From assembly GCA_027924645.1 (NCBI GenBank), contig BSBN01000047.1:1364001-1428000 (forward strand): a stretch of DNA of 64,000 bases. Reading direction: 5' to 3'. The DNA comes from Cunninghamia lanceolata (lineage: Eukaryota; Streptophyta; Pinopsida; Cupressales; Cupressaceae). Position numbers and translations under genes: made by a program. A model generated the notes under the pieces. It was given only the letters and a program-made list of their open reading frames with translations. It was not told the DNA's origin and ran no database searches. How positions within the stretch are numbered: the stretch's first letter is position 1; each line of letters begins with the position of its first letter. This document shows positions 24,549 through 37,129 of the stretch, piece after piece.

Positions 24549-25545
24549 AATGCAGGAGCATCTAGGTCCACAAGTGATCCTACATTGCCCAAAAATATTT
24601 TAGATTAATTTCAGTTTTGGTGTGTGTTTTGGCTTGCTTTGTTGTTTTCAGGCATCTCTCAACATCAGGAAACTTCAAGTCAGCTCATATTTGCAAATTT
24701 TCAATGTTCGCCGAATCGTTGTTTAAAGGCTCTATAGGGCAATTTTACGGAAACAATTGTTTCCGAAAATCTATGAAAGATGGTATAAAATTATTTTATA
24801 GGGATATTCTTAGAGATATTTAACATAATGTGGTGAAGGTTTTGTGGCCAAATTATTCTTCATTTGGGAGATTTAAAATTAGAAAATGTTGTCCAGCAGG
24901 CTACGAAAATAATTAATTTTTGAGATTTTTAAAAACTGAAGAGAAATCCTTTTATGGGAAGCTTCAATAGGTTTTGTGCTAAAATTGGCTAGTTTTCATG
25001 CAAAGATATGAGCCCAGTCAAAAGTTATACAAAAAAACATTTTTTGTGCTTTTTTGGCATCCGAAAGTAAGTAAAGGCTCTAAAAAAAGTGATTCTCTTC
25101 TTAAAAATGTGGTGTTGATGTTCTAGAGGGACTAAACTATTTTGAGGAATATGAAAAGTCAAACATTGCAGATGAAGTGTTATTTAAAGAAATGTTTCAA
25201 TAGATTAGAGGTAGATTTCTCAAGGAAGATTTCTAGAAGGGGAGATCTCAGCCCATGGAAGGGCATAGAGGTGAGAGTGAGTGGTTGTTTGCAGAAGAAA
25301 CCATGAAGGTTGTGTGTGCAAATTTGAGAGAGAGAGAGGTCATTAAAGGCTATATTTGTAAATGTTGTTACAAATTTGTATAGTAGTGTTTTTGAATTCA
25401 AATAACAATAAAATATTGAATTTTTGCATTTGTGTTGAAATCTTTATATTGTGTGTGAGTTTTAAGTTGGTGAGTAGAGAGTCTCTACTTGTGCAAGATT
25501 AATTGTGTGTGTTGTAGTAGCAAATGGGAGTCCCACTTGCATCAA
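24549..25545 (+). mobile_element. Solo LTR in copy A (about 1.0 kb)
   Basis: Homology between copies A and B/D breaks at 24548 and resumes at about 25546, leaving an insert of about 1 kb with TGCAGGAGC...GCATCA ends. It has a TATAAAAT-like box (24784), an AATAAA near 25408 and no coding frame. The flanking pentamers (TAGTT/AAGTT) match imperfectly, so exact borders are uncertain by a few bases. Confidence 0.6.
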
Positions 25546-26014
25546 AAGTTGAGACAATTTGTGACTGCATCAACAGTTCCCTTCTTATGCTTGATGTTTA
25601 GGAGGAATTGTTGAAGATAAGAAGATTATCTATTTCCTAATCATAATTTTAGTGAACCCAACATGAAGCCCAACCTTCACTATCTCTTTCCCTCAAACTT
25701 CTCATCAATTTGATTCGCCTTTCAAGTCAACAAGTTTTCATTCAATAATTTAACTTATACCAAATTTTACTCTTAATTCTTGAAATCTACCATCATTCAA
25801 GATAATCTACTTTGGGGTAAAATAGACACAACTATAACATACACACCCCACCATGACTATGCTAGAGTCCTTTTATTGCACTAATACATATATAGCAAAG
25901 GAAAGACAAGATACCCCCAATGTTTCCCTTAATGAAGGAAAATAATGGTAGCTATAAATATTATATAAACATCATATAAGCACAAGTAAGATGTAAGGTA
26001 TAAGTATGATAAAG

Positions 26015-28662
26015 TATTGGAGTACTTGACAACACTAAGAGTGGGGAATGAATTAGTGTTGTAGACAAAACACTTTATTTACTTTTATTTCATAATTTCA
26101 AAAACAAAAGAAAGATTGCATATTAAAGCCTTATTAATGCAAGTTATTGCGAACTAAGGAATTGAACATACAAGTGTAATGAACAAATGAGCCTTGCAAC
26201 AAAGAGATCATAAGACAATGCTTTCAGGAGTGGAAAACCCTCATGGGGTAGAAAAACCACTCATTAAATGCCTCACTGGCTTAATCAAAATGTGCTTCAC
26301 TAGAAAATACAGATGCCTCACTGGTTTATTCAAAAATCTTGCCTCACTGGCTATAGAAAAGTGTCTCACCGACTTGCATCAATGCCTCATTGGCTTATAC
26401 ATTTCACTGCCTCACTAACAATCAAGTGAACATGAAAGAAATCTCAATTCAGGGGGTTACCCTGTTACAATATGTACCAACAACAAAAGCCTTCAACATT
26501 ACATTTATCATCATCAAGGAATTCTTCTTCAATCTCTGACAAATGTATCAATTTCTTCAATATCTGCAACACACTACAATCTCTGCAAGAAACAATTTAC
26601 TCCTCTAATCAAGAATCAACATCTCAACCTTCATCTATTGCATTAAAGATAATCTTCATGCTCTAACTTGTCTTCAAGCTTCAAATACATCAAATACCAT
26701 TGTATTCTTCATGAAAATTGTTAATCCTCATACTGGCATGTAGGTATTCTTTTCTCCATCTTGAAACAATGAACAAAATCTATAAAAACATTGTAGCAAA
26801 CTCCCACACAAATTTACTAGCCCACAACACTGATAAAATTTACTTCCCAAGACACTTTCAAAGCTATTTATGGCTACAATATGCACAAAATTAATATGAC
26901 CCGATTGGTATATATCTTAATAAAGTATAAAATCAATCTAAACCTTAAAAATCATCTCTGATATCAACTTACCTATTTCACTGGCCATTGGACTCTAAAA
27001 CACAGAGGAGAAAAAGCAGGCCTTTTTTCTTTTATAAACTCATGAACGTCAAATTTAGAAACATTATCGTGACCGTTGAGCTTCAAAAGGAAATTAAACA
27101 ATATCCTTACGATCATCTTTCGCGCCACTTCACCTTTTTAATCTTACCCATTCGATCTTGCTTGCCACTCATAACACTTTTATAACTTGCAAATCCTGGT
27201 AACTCTACATGGTCAGGGCCGGTCACCTCACTGGGCCGGTACCCATAAGTCGTCACTTAAGTTAATAGTAACCTTCACTAGCCGGTCAACAGCTAAATAA
27301 GACAAAAAGGTAACTTATGTTATGATAGGCATATTAGAGCTTAGATAAGGTATGTTTTAGAACCATTTAATTAGGGTTTTTTGAACATACTAAAAAGAAA
27401 CCCTAATATGAAGACTTCTTCACTTATATATAGGAACTACTATTCCATTGAAGCTCAGTGTAAAGAACATTCAAGGCCTTTTTACACATTATAAACCCAC
27501 TGCTGCAAAGAAAAGAAACCTCATTCACTTTGAAGAAATGATAAAGACTTTAAGACCTTGTCTTATCCTTACATTGCTCATGTGATAATAACCTTGAGAC
27601 CAATGACCTTTATTAGGGTTTAGACCACACCCTAAAATGAAGAGTATTTGAACCATGATGCAGAAAAAATCTTACTAACTCCAATCAGCATCATCAAGAA
27701 AAACCAATCAAAGAAGACAATTTAACACCATAGCATAGAGACATCACCATCACCTATGAATATTGAAGACACCCTGAATAAAATCTAAACCAAATGAAAC
27801 ATGAAGGAACTCCTGACTTCTACTCCTACAACCATCATGATCATGAAGATCCAACACCATGACATCAACCTCGACTCTACCATATACATTGAGAACATTG
27901 AGCCATAACATCAAACCAAGAATTGAGATCATATTGAGAGCATCAATATGAAGCAAAGAAGTATCACCACTGAGTTTAAGAGTATTTTGAGACCATCCTA
28001 GATCATTACTGATAACAAGCATGATTGATCACAAACAGGAGTTTCTTTTCTCTGCATAGCAACATGTAATGTCATCATGACTTTAACTTGCATCACATAT
28101 CATGTGAAAAACCACACTTCATTTTGTATGAACACCATGAAGCAATATGTCAACATCAATCATATCATAAAGGCACCATTGTAAACCAAGTAAACCATGA
28201 CTAAAGATCAAATCTCTGCATATCTGCATAACCATGCATGATGAGCATTATCCAAACCATTAAGGTACACTATGATGGCAAAACAACTTATGATCTTTCA
28301 ACTCCTCTCAACAATGACCTGAGGCAAACCAATGCACCCTTTGCTCTAATGATGGAAACATCTGAGTCACATCAAGGTCTCAAGGTGAACCAATTCCAAG
28401 TCCAAACATCAATAACAACATGACATCCTCTGACCTCCTTGCTGCCTTACCTCTGACCTTGGTGACAATCAAAGAAACTGCAATTCAACTATATTGATTT
28501 AACCTGATGTTGTGTTCAACCCACTTGAAGTATGTGATATCAACATTATAGCACATCAAACTTTGGCATCAAGCATGGCATCCACATGACATGACAAGAT
28601 TAACACCTTGTGAGCCAAGATATCCTTTGACATCAATGACAAACAATGCTTATGCTTCTACA
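26015..28662 (-). mobile_element. Long solo LTR G (2.65 kb) in copy A
   Basis: Flanked by TAAAG (26010-26014) and TAAGG (28663-28667). The uninterrupted site reads TAAGG at 46503-46507 in copy B. It is related throughout to the solo LTR at 37977-40760. It has no PBS, internal region or ORF. Read on the minus strand, it ends in a C-rich stretch like E1 and E2. It has an array of TGCCTCACTGGCTT-type repeats (about 26262-26418), and the long CA/TCA-rich remainder is without genes. Confidence 0.8.
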
Positions 28663-28764
28663 TAAGGATCATAAACATATATGAGATGCCATGTAAAGCG
28701 ATTCATGTGTCTAGCCACTGCATCTACATTTTACATACATGTTAAGCTAAAACACTACAAAAAT

Positions 28765-29686
28765 TGTTGGGATTAAGGTGTCTCAACCTTAGAGTCCTTT
28801 CTGGTGTTTCCTATTTTTTAGGAGGTGAAAAAGAAGCTTTTCTTTTTGCTTTTTCAGAAATGGTGTTTTTAAGCCATTCTAGAAAAAAGTTGTTTTGTGC
28901 TTTTTGTTTGTTCTCAAAAAGTTGTTTTTTTTTTGTTTTTTGTTGAGAAAAACAAGTGCCACCTTGGTTGACCTTGGGTCTTGTTTAGCAGGTTTCTATT
29001 GCAGGAAGTTACCATTTATGACAAATCTTATCCTTATCTCTTTGGAGCGCCCATGAAGATGATATGCTTTGTTTTTTTGGAAATTTGATTTGGAAAAGAT
29101 TTTCATGTTGGAAAATATTTTTGATTTGGAAAAGATTTTCAAGTTGGAAAAGATTCTTTTTGGGAAGTGGACACCTAGGAAGGATAGGATAAGCTTTTCT
29201 GGCTTTAAAATAGATTTGAAATCGGATGCTTTGCATGCTTTTGTAGATTAGTTGGTGGAGAAAGCTAAGCCAACTTTTTTAGGGTGAATTGCTTTTGTAG
29301 CTCTTGCATTATTCTGTATTGAGTGTGTTTGAAGAAGTTATATTACAGGTTGAAGCAATTCTAAAGAGCTAAAATGTTGGGCCAGTTTGTTTTCAAATTT
29401 TGTAGTAGTGAAGACTCCTAAAGGAACACTTGTTCTGAGAGTTATATTGTAACCATGAAAATTTCACAGTAACTGTGTTTGGAGTGTGGGGTTTCTTACT
29501 TGAAGAGGTTTTCCCCACGTAAAAATCACTATGTAATTATTTCTTGATTTTAAATCTTAATTAATTAAATGTATGTGAATCTTAGTAAATCAGTTGTAAT
29601 CGTTGAAAGGTGTGAAAGAATTAACTGCAACCCTCTCCTCATAAGACTAGTTTTGGAAGTTGTTTCCGCCCCTGTGCTTCCTTTCA
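28765..29686 (+). mobile_element. Solo LTR F (0.92 kb) in copy A
   Basis: Starts TGTTGGGATTAAGG and ends CTTTCA, and is flanked by AAAAT (28760-28764) and AAAAC (29687-29691). Copy B has the unfilled site (CTACAAAAACCTCC, 46602-46615). A GGTTTTCCCCACGTAAAAATC motif near 29505 is typical of plant copia LTRs. It has no ORF. Confidence 0.75.
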
Positions 29687-29815
29687 AAAACCTCCTTCCC
29701 ACATGCTTCAATGGATATCTAGACTTTATTTCAAGGCTACCATTGATGGCATAGGGCGGAAGAATGCTTGGCAAAGGTTGTAGAATTTATCTTTTCATCT
29801 GAAGCTTACATTTAA

Positions 29816-31062
29816 TGCAAGAGGGTTAACTACCCTCTGCCAAACACACAAATTTGCACTATAAAAAACACACACACACGGGCAATATTCTGCCCCCAAA
29901 ACCATATATAATTGCAGTGACCAAAATTACCTAGGTCCTCATTTGACCTTTCTCAGCTCACACATACCTTCATACTACAACCTTCCATCTAGACTTCATT
30001 ACCTCTCCCTCCAATCTGCACCTTCATTGTTCCCTCATCTTCAATTTGTGTGCTTCAGCACACTTGCTAACACCTATTCTCTGATGATCAAACCATACCT
30101 CTGTTTGCACCCTTCCTATGGCAATGAGTCATGCTGCTGGCAGCAAATCTATTGTATTTTCTGTTTTCAAACTTTCACCTTCTCCTTGGTAGCGCACCAA
30201 CATCTGGTGGCTTTATTTCTATTTTTCTTCTCATAGGAATGGCAAACCATGCCAAATTTCAATGTTCCCCAGCTGATACGTTCCCCTTATGCAACTGCAA
30301 CATCCTTTTTCTCTTCTCTAGCAACAATCTTTATCTCTTGTCATATTTTGTGCACTTCATCCTCATTCCTACATCTCTGGAGAAAAAAAAATAGAGAATC
30401 CAAAAAATGAAAATCAATATCAGCCTTTAGAGAGGCGTTCCTCCTTCCTATGGCGTTTCAATTCTTTCATTTTTTAGGCGTTGGTTCCTCTTTATCATTT
30501 AAATCTGCCCAAAAATCATTATTCATGTTGTTCTCTATCATTTAAATGTGCCCAAAAATTTGCTTTAAAAGTCATCCATTCCACAAATGATTGCGTCCTC
30601 TGTTGGTGTAACGTACCTTTATTGCAACCCAATCCTCTTTCGTGGTGTAACGCCTCCCACTACTCCCTCTTGGTGTATCAACCTGCATTCATTTACTCCC
30701 GTGCTAATTTCTAGCTTTCTCACGTTGAGGATATTATTAGTATTTTTTCCCAGGTCTTTTATGTATTGACTATTATTAGTCTTGGAGTTGTGTTCAATGG
30801 ATATTGTTGTAGGAAGAAGCAATATATTATGATTGATAGGTAGTTGTTGTCTAAGATATAGAAAATGAGCTGCAGATATATTGTAATGGAGTTCTTCATT
30901 TGGGTTGAATAGAACAGAGCTATCCCCTGCTCTATGCGGATGTAGCCAATTGGTGAACCACGTTAAAAAACTTGGCTCTTCTCTTTTGAATATGTTCTGT
31001 GTTTGTTTATATATTTGATTTAATTATTTGCTTTTGTCCGCATTGTTATTCTTTGCTCAACA
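29816..31062 (+). other. Sequence ending in a copia 5' LTR; left border undefined
   Basis: Homology to unit X ends near 29815. The following 1.2 kb has no gene. The last few hundred bases up to ...TTGCTCAACA (31062) must be the LTR of the copia fragment that follows, because a degraded tRNA-iMet PBS (31065-31076, two mismatches) adjoins it. I could not place the LTR start. An ACAC tract lies at 29869-29879. Confidence 0.45.
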
Positions 31063-32625
31063 ATTGCTATCAAAGCTTTGGTGAAGAAGCTCAGCGAAGC
31101 AGCTCAGTGGTGAAGCTGGTTGGAAATGGGTGAAGAATTTCTAGAAGAATGGATGAAGCACATAAATGGAAAATCAAAAAAAAATTGAGACATAACTTCA
31201 GCTTGTGGAAGCTTCAAATTTGCACTTTGCTGATTTAGAAAGATCTTGCTATTGTGCTGCAATGGAAGTCTAGGAAGCCAGAGAAGATGTTGGATGAAGA
31301 CTGGAATGTCTTAGACCAAAAAGCAGCTGCAACCATCATTCTATCGATGTCTAGCAATGTCCTCTTCAACGTTGCCATGGAGACAACAACTAAATAGATT
31401 TGGGACAAGCTGTGTGATATGTACGAAAGGGCTTCTGTAACGAATCGAGTTTTCTTGTTGAAGAAACTAGTAAATATCAAGATGAAAGAAGGTAATAGCA
31501 TATTGAACCATTTAAATGAATTTAATGTTGTTATCAGTCAATTACATTCAGTCGATGTCAACTTTGAAGAAGAAATGAGAGCCATGTTGCTTTTGTGCTC
31601 TCTCCCTAATAGCTGGGATAGTGTGCTAATGACCATAAGCAATTTAGTATCTAGTAAAAGTAGATCTGAAGAAGGGGAGGATAAGAAAAAAGAAATAATG
31701 CCAATGTATGATGCTGTAACAGCCACACTTCTTAATGAATATATGAGAAGAGGGCAAAACATAACAATTGGTGAAGCCTTGACTGCTGTAAGTACTGACA
31801 ATAGAGGAAGGGGTCAAGACAGAGGCTGAAATAATAACAGAAGAAGGTCCAAATCTGCAAGAAGATCAAAGTCCAGGGGCAGAAATGGAGAATGTTGGTT
31901 TTGTGGCAAAGCGGGTCACATAAAAAAGAATTGTTGGAACTACAAAAAGGTACAAGAAACGGTGAGCAATAACAAAGCCAACACTGCATATGACAAAGAT
32001 GAAGGTGTTCTAGTTTTATCCATGAGTGACACTACTATAGATTTGTCACGCGTGCTTGATTCTAGTGCCTCCTTTCATGCTACTCCATGCTAGAGTGCTT
32101 CCACAAACTAACAAGAAGGTAAGTTCGGTAAAGTTTTTCTTGGTGATAATAAAGAATGTGAAATAGTAGGAAAAGGTGATGTGATATTGTCTTTGAAAAA
32201 TGGAAATAAATGGATCTTGAAAGATGTGAGACATGTTCCTATGCTGTTCAAAATGGAATCTCATCTCTGTAAGTCAGCTTTATGCTCAAGGGTGATGTCA
32301 AATTTTCTTTAGATACTTGGAAAGTAACCAAGGGTATATTGGTGCTTGCAAAAGGCTACAAATTGGGTAGTCTTTATGTGTTAGAATGCCATGGTGAAGT
32401 GGGAGCTGCAATGGCGGTTGTGGACAGTGGCTCAAACCTTTGGCATAAGAGGCTTAGACATATGAGCCAAAAGGGACTTGGAGTTATGTTAAGGAGGGAT
32501 CAACTCCCAGGATTGAAGTTCGTTGATCTGAAGTTTTGTGAGCATTGTCTCCACGTAAAACAAAGGTGAATCAGCTTCTTGAAGACTTGTCATGACATGC
32601 GGACAACACCTTTAGAGCTCATCAC
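31063..32625 (+). pseudogene. Truncated copia element: gag, protease and integrase N-terminus
   Basis: After the degraded PBS the plus strand encodes a copia Gag (UBN2-type, about 31200-31830, TAG near 31396). A CCHC knuckle (CWFCGKAGHIKKNC, about 31887) follows, then a degraded protease active site (LDSSASFHATP; the usual DSG is DSS) and the GAG-pre-integrase block with the HH...CC motif (LWHKRLRHMSQ ... CEHC, about 32440-32560). Homology ends at 32620-32626, just before the integrase catalytic core, where unit X copy B begins at a shared ATCACA. Frameshifts and stops mean it is dead. Confidence 0.85.
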
Positions 32626-33150
32626 AATTGAATCGTCATAACATTCATTCATCTCGGTTTTGTTCATTGTTAAATTACCTTTATATGGTGTGTGGGATCT
32701 CATAAATGAGATCCATAGCTCGATGGATGTCCTCAAATTAAGGAGCAAATAGATAATCGTATGTGGTGATCACCAAATGTTTAATGCCTTGTTCTTAATA
32801 CATGGAGGTAGGAGCCAATGTCTAATAAGTCTAATTTAGTGTAACGACACCTCCTACACCGGTTATTCTTAAATATCATCCACTTCAACAGTCAAAGGTT
32901 AATTTTGGCTTATAAAAATAGGACAAATATTTACCCCTTTTGTTGTAAATGAGGTGTAAAATTACTATTAATTGTTTGACCATTGAAGCGGATGATATTT
33001 AAATAGAATGTCCTACACCAAACTCCTTCAAGTGTTATTAAACGTCTTTAAAAAATAAACAGCCTCTAATAAGAGATACTAATCACCCATGTCCCACCTT
33101 CAAAACTCTACTTGAAGCTTATTTTGAGCAACATTATACAAAAGTGTTAG

Positions 33151-33501
33151 CTAAAAGAGATGCGAGCTCCTGTCTATTGTAACCTTTGAATCACCATGGA
33201 TTGCAATGGTAACAAAGGTAGCATCCCTACTTGTGCTCAAATTTACAGGTGTGTAAGAGACATTGTTTGATGTGCTGCAGCCTTTTGAGTCATTTCTAGT
33301 GACAGATGAGTAATTGGACTTTATCACATTAGTTAGACTATCACAATCATCCATAGAAGCCAAAGGTGCCATCTCACGTATAGTACCTTTAATACTAAAA
33401 GGAATAGGTTGCATTGAAGATAATAAGTCGCTATCTGAATTACTACCCAAACCATGACGTTTATTTCCAAATAATGAAGCATCTTTATGAAATGTTGACA
33501 A
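33151..33501 (-). pseudogene. Conserved unassigned frame of unit X (copy B)
   Basis: An open minus-strand frame of 116 codons, Ser/Asn/Asp/Thr-rich, containing KDASLFGNKRHGLGSNSDSD and then SKGCSTSNNVS. The same sequence recurs, frame-broken, in copy C (47490-47830). It lies downstream of and on the same strand as the SPARK-like exon, so it could be a juxtamembrane or spacer exon of the same gene. I do not recognise a domain. Confidence 0.35.
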
Positions 33502-34152
33502 ATTCAGCTTCAGATCATATAGCTCACACGGTTTTGCTTTTCATATCACTAGAAATCAATTGTGTAGGAAAGTTGCAATGGGAAGCCAAACCTGCTCTCT
33601 TATTTAAAGGAATGTTAACATGTATACTATTTTGATTCTATGAAAGTTTGTTCTTCCATGAAATGCTTTTACAGTGATCAATTCCTGACACGAAGAAATT
33701 TGGTTCAATGATTTGACCGCTAGATCTTGAGTTCATTTCTAGTCTATTGCTTGAAGATTTCTTTGGAGTACACAGAGCATTGTTGGGAATCTCATGAATC
33801 CATGGGCCTGAAAATTGATTTGCTAACAGATGTAGAGAATGGTGAAGATATTTTTATGTATTTTGAGTCGCTATCTTCTAAATTTTCATTAGAAGTGAAT
33901 GGATATTTATGTGTTTTCGAACTTTTTTTGTGGCTTCTTTAAGGGTGTTGCTAAACTTTTAGAAACCATATTTAGAAAGAGACAACTCAGACCTAGGGAT
34001 GGATGTTTCATTTTTGGTTGTGATAGAACAGAACGAGACACCACAATTTGTGTTGAATCAACATGTCAGCAAACCTGCTGGGCATCTCTGTTTGAAATGG
34101 GAAAACATGAAAGAAGTCCTTACCATACACTATGTCATTCATTTATTCTTCT

Positions 34153-34899
34153 CTATCTCTTGAATAGTTGTGAGGTTCACACATTGAAAATTCACAAGGA
34201 TCCTTGTGTCTAGGCCACATAATGTTGTTGCATTTGATGAAAGCCCACTGAGCTTAAAGGCATCAGATATAGAACTTATGCAAGTCTCAAAAGATTCTCA
34301 TTCAGTCCCGAAATCGGTTAGGCTGAGGTGCAAGGATCTCTTTATCGCATACGCTTCTTGAGGTTCCACACTGCAGATTTAGCTCTGCGTCATCGCAGGC
34401 TCTCCGAAGAGGTAGATGATGCCTCAGAGGTGGAGGATCTCCTGGACCAGATTGAAGATGAGGAGATGGCAGCAGTGGAAAGTGGGGTCTTGGGTGCAGT
34501 GGCTGGTGTTGACAATTAATGGTGTTCTCTTAGTTTTGGGGCTTAGGTGGCGGACGGGTGGCGTAAAAAGGTGGTGGTTTTTTTGTGTTTTGTTTTTCAC
34601 GTCTGTTTTGAGCAGTTTTTTCCTATATGACCGCCTAGAGGGGTGCGGAAATACTGATCCCCCCTCCTTTTGTATTAAATATTATACTTTTAATATATAT
34701 ATTAGTCTGGGGCTATACCCCTTTTTTTTTTTTTAAGTCTCAAAAGATTCTAAAGGTATTTGTATATTGAGCTATAGAAACTCTAACCAAAGCATTTACA
34801 TTGCAACATCATCTTCCTTTGTCTTGCTCTAAACATGTAGAAACAACTTCTATAAAATTCAAGTGGTTAAAATCAAGAGGACAACTCGAGCCATCTGAT
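34153..34899 (-). pseudogene. SPARK-like cysteine-rich fragment, copy B, split by a LINE fragment
   Basis: Same exon as in copies A and C, here beginning with a SCPLDFN block (near 34890), the best match of the three to the SPARK CPxDF start. The CC pair is preceded by an in-frame TGA, as in copy A. The 436-bp LINE fragment plus its 17-bp duplication interrupts it, and a deletion of about 20 bp follows the insertion point. Confidence 0.5.
34299..34734 (+). mobile_element. 5'-truncated LINE fragment with poly(T) tail
   Basis: A 436-bp insert bounded by identical 17-bp copies of AAGTCTCAAAAGATTCT (34282-34298 and 34735-34751), a target duplication typical of target-primed reverse transcription. 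Copies A (22671 area) and C show the single uninterrupted site. The plus strand encodes what looks like a LINE ORF2 C-terminus (LYRIRFLRFHTADLALR, then an acidic Glu/Asp-rich tail, stop at 34517). A T/G-rich 3' UTR and 13 T residues (34722-34734) follow. Confidence 0.85.
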
Positions 34900-35814
34900 C
34901 TAGATTGCCTTCTTTCATTTTCTAACTACAAACTCCTTTAAAATATTTAAAATAGTATTGTGGATGCAAATCTAACATTGTGACTCCAAATTGATTGCAC
35001 AATTTAAATTTTGATGAATTCAATAGGATTGTAGTTGAAAATCAACATGTTACCTAATGAAAATTGCAAAGTGCAAAGCATGATTCCTAAAAGGTGAACT
35101 ACAAACTACATTTAAATTTTACAACTTTGCTCATTCATGCATTATCTAACTTCAAGTTGTAAAAATGAGTTAAAATATTGTCCTGAACCAACTGTCGATC
35201 TTTCCAAGAACCCTGTATAGCGTTCGACAACTTTGGGTCGATTGTTGAACTCTTAAATATCACAAATTTACACTTGTAAATTAGTTGTAAAAACAATCAG
35301 ATTGAAATCTATAAAAAAACAGTCATGCCAACACCCTAACATCCTAGAAAACCTATTCGCCAAATTTTTGAGTGATTTTGTGACTTTGTAAACCTACAAA
35401 TTATAGAAGAACCAAAGATGCCAAAATGTACCACAAAATGGTGTAGCTGTCAAATTATATTGGAAAGCATATATTTTTTCCATTGAGATTTTTGTAAATT
35501 ATTTTGTATGGATAATCAAGTTGAGAAGATTTTATGACTCAAATTTCAACACTTGCGACTATGACCATAAATGGACGCATTTGAGTTGATAAGCATATCG
35601 ATATTGCAAATTGATTTAGGAGATTAATGACCATGAATCATCAACAAACCTTAATTTTTTACTCGATCAAGATGAGGTGACAATGGGACTTTGCACGAAC
35701 TAGATGACCAACATGATTTTCAAGAGAATGACTCAACGACAGATATCAATTAATGAACATGAAAAATTTAAAAATTGTCAAGGTAAAAAATGTGGACAAC
35801 ACATCCCAAGTGTG

Positions 35815-36605
35815 ATGCTTATTTGAATTGCACACCTTGAGAAGATGCACTATCCTCCTATTTACCACTTCCAACTATCCATTAGTCTAGGGATGGAATG
35901 TAGTAGACTTGCTCAACTTTGTGTCGAGCATAGAACAAAGTGCTTTCTAGAAAGCACTCAAGAAACTTAAATCTCCATTTGAAAAGATAGTTTTTGAGGT
36001 TGCAAAGTGGATCTAGACATGGTAAAAATATAGTTTAGTTATTTCCAGAGCTAAGATTCCTTTCTTACAAGGAATCAGAATAGCCATCTTTGAGAATCAA
36101 TCAACTACTAAAAAAACACAATCATTACCATGCTTAGAAGTAGGGTACCTTGAGAGCAAGTCCATGGAAATAGATTCCCATGGTTTTTTTAAAACAAGTA
36201 GAGATGTGTACAAACCTTGCTTCATGTTCACTAGTTTGGGAATTGCACATGCAATACAAGACTTGATGTATTTGGTGACATCAAGCTTGAGTTGTGGCCA
36301 TGCAAAAAGTACTTCTATAACACAACAAGGGTCTTTTGACCTCTAAAATGTCCTAGAATATTGTTAAAATGAGTCTCCCATATTAATTTATGTCTCTCTA
36401 TCTCACCTAGAATGCACTTGAGTGCCCAAGGTGGTTAGGAGTTCATCTTGCAAGTAGCAATTTGGAACTAAATTACTACAAATAAAATTTTGATAAATAC
36501 CTACAAAATCCTTGTTAGAAGGATACAATTTTGACCATGTGTTAACTTCATGTCCACTTGCATCAAGAATGAAAGAAGATCTTGAATTGGTGGATAGATG
36601 AGTCA
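35815..36605 (-). pseudogene. Ty3/gypsy integrase fragment, copy B
   Basis: Same segment as copy A: the TWSKLYPSNKDFVGIYQN block, integrase zinc region and catalytic-core end. Both glutamine codons of the HPQTNGQLE motif are TAG here (about 35870-35900 on the minus strand). Inactive. Confidence 0.75.
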
Positions 36606-37129
36606 ATTTGTGACTGGATCAACAGTTCCCTTCTTATGCTTGACTTTTAGGTGGAATTGTTGAAGATAAGAAGGTTATATATTTCCTAATCATAATTTTA
36701 GTGAACCCAACGTGAAGCCCAACCTTCACTATCTCTTTCCCTCAAACTTCTCATCAAGTTGTTTCTCCTTTCAAGTCAACAAGTTCTCATTCAATAATTT
36801 AATCTTAATTCTTGAAATCTACTATCATTCAATATAATCTACTTTTTTTTTTAAAATTGCAGATGTAGCACTAGTATTCAAAAAAGGAGATAAGTACAAT
36901 CGGTGGCTAAGCAAGCCACACCACAAAATAGATCATAGGAACATTTATACTAGTTTTCTAGTAGATCAACACTACAGTCCAACAGTAACAAAAAAAATTA
37001 CAATATCCTTGTCATAAGGTTTTAAACATATTTCATATTTTATAACCCCATAGTTCCCATTATTGTTTATCTTTATCATACTCTGAATCATTCATTATTT
37101 CTTGGTGCTCCACATCCTCTACTCCCTTA

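Larger units (their letters stand above)
21990..29815 (-). mobile_element. Unit X, copy A (gypsy integrase plus SPARK-like fragment), broken by three solo LTRs
   Basis: Matches copy B (33600-36846 then 46289-46725) and copy C/D (47840-48788 then 56258-57800) along its length. Read on the minus strand, it carries an RNase H end and integrase (24548-23770), an unassigned stretch, then the SPARK-like exon (22858-22528). Interruptions at 24549-25545, 26015-28662 and 28765-29686 are absent from the other copies, which act as empty-site references. The true element ends are not defined. Confidence 0.7.
32621..36846 (-). mobile_element. Unit X, copy B, left part
   Basis: Colinear with copy C (46978-48788) and copy A from 33600. 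On the minus strand it holds the integrase fragment (36605-35815), the SPARK-like exon (34899-34153, split by a LINE fragment) and a further conserved frame (33501-33151). It resumes after the L1 LINE at 46289. Confidence 0.7.

Noticed and set aside
29009..29251. Facing open frames rich in Phe/Leu/Glu/Lys near the middle of solo LTR F
   Set aside because: They derive from tandem GATTTGGAAAAGATTTTC-like repeats inside the LTR; no evidence of a gene.
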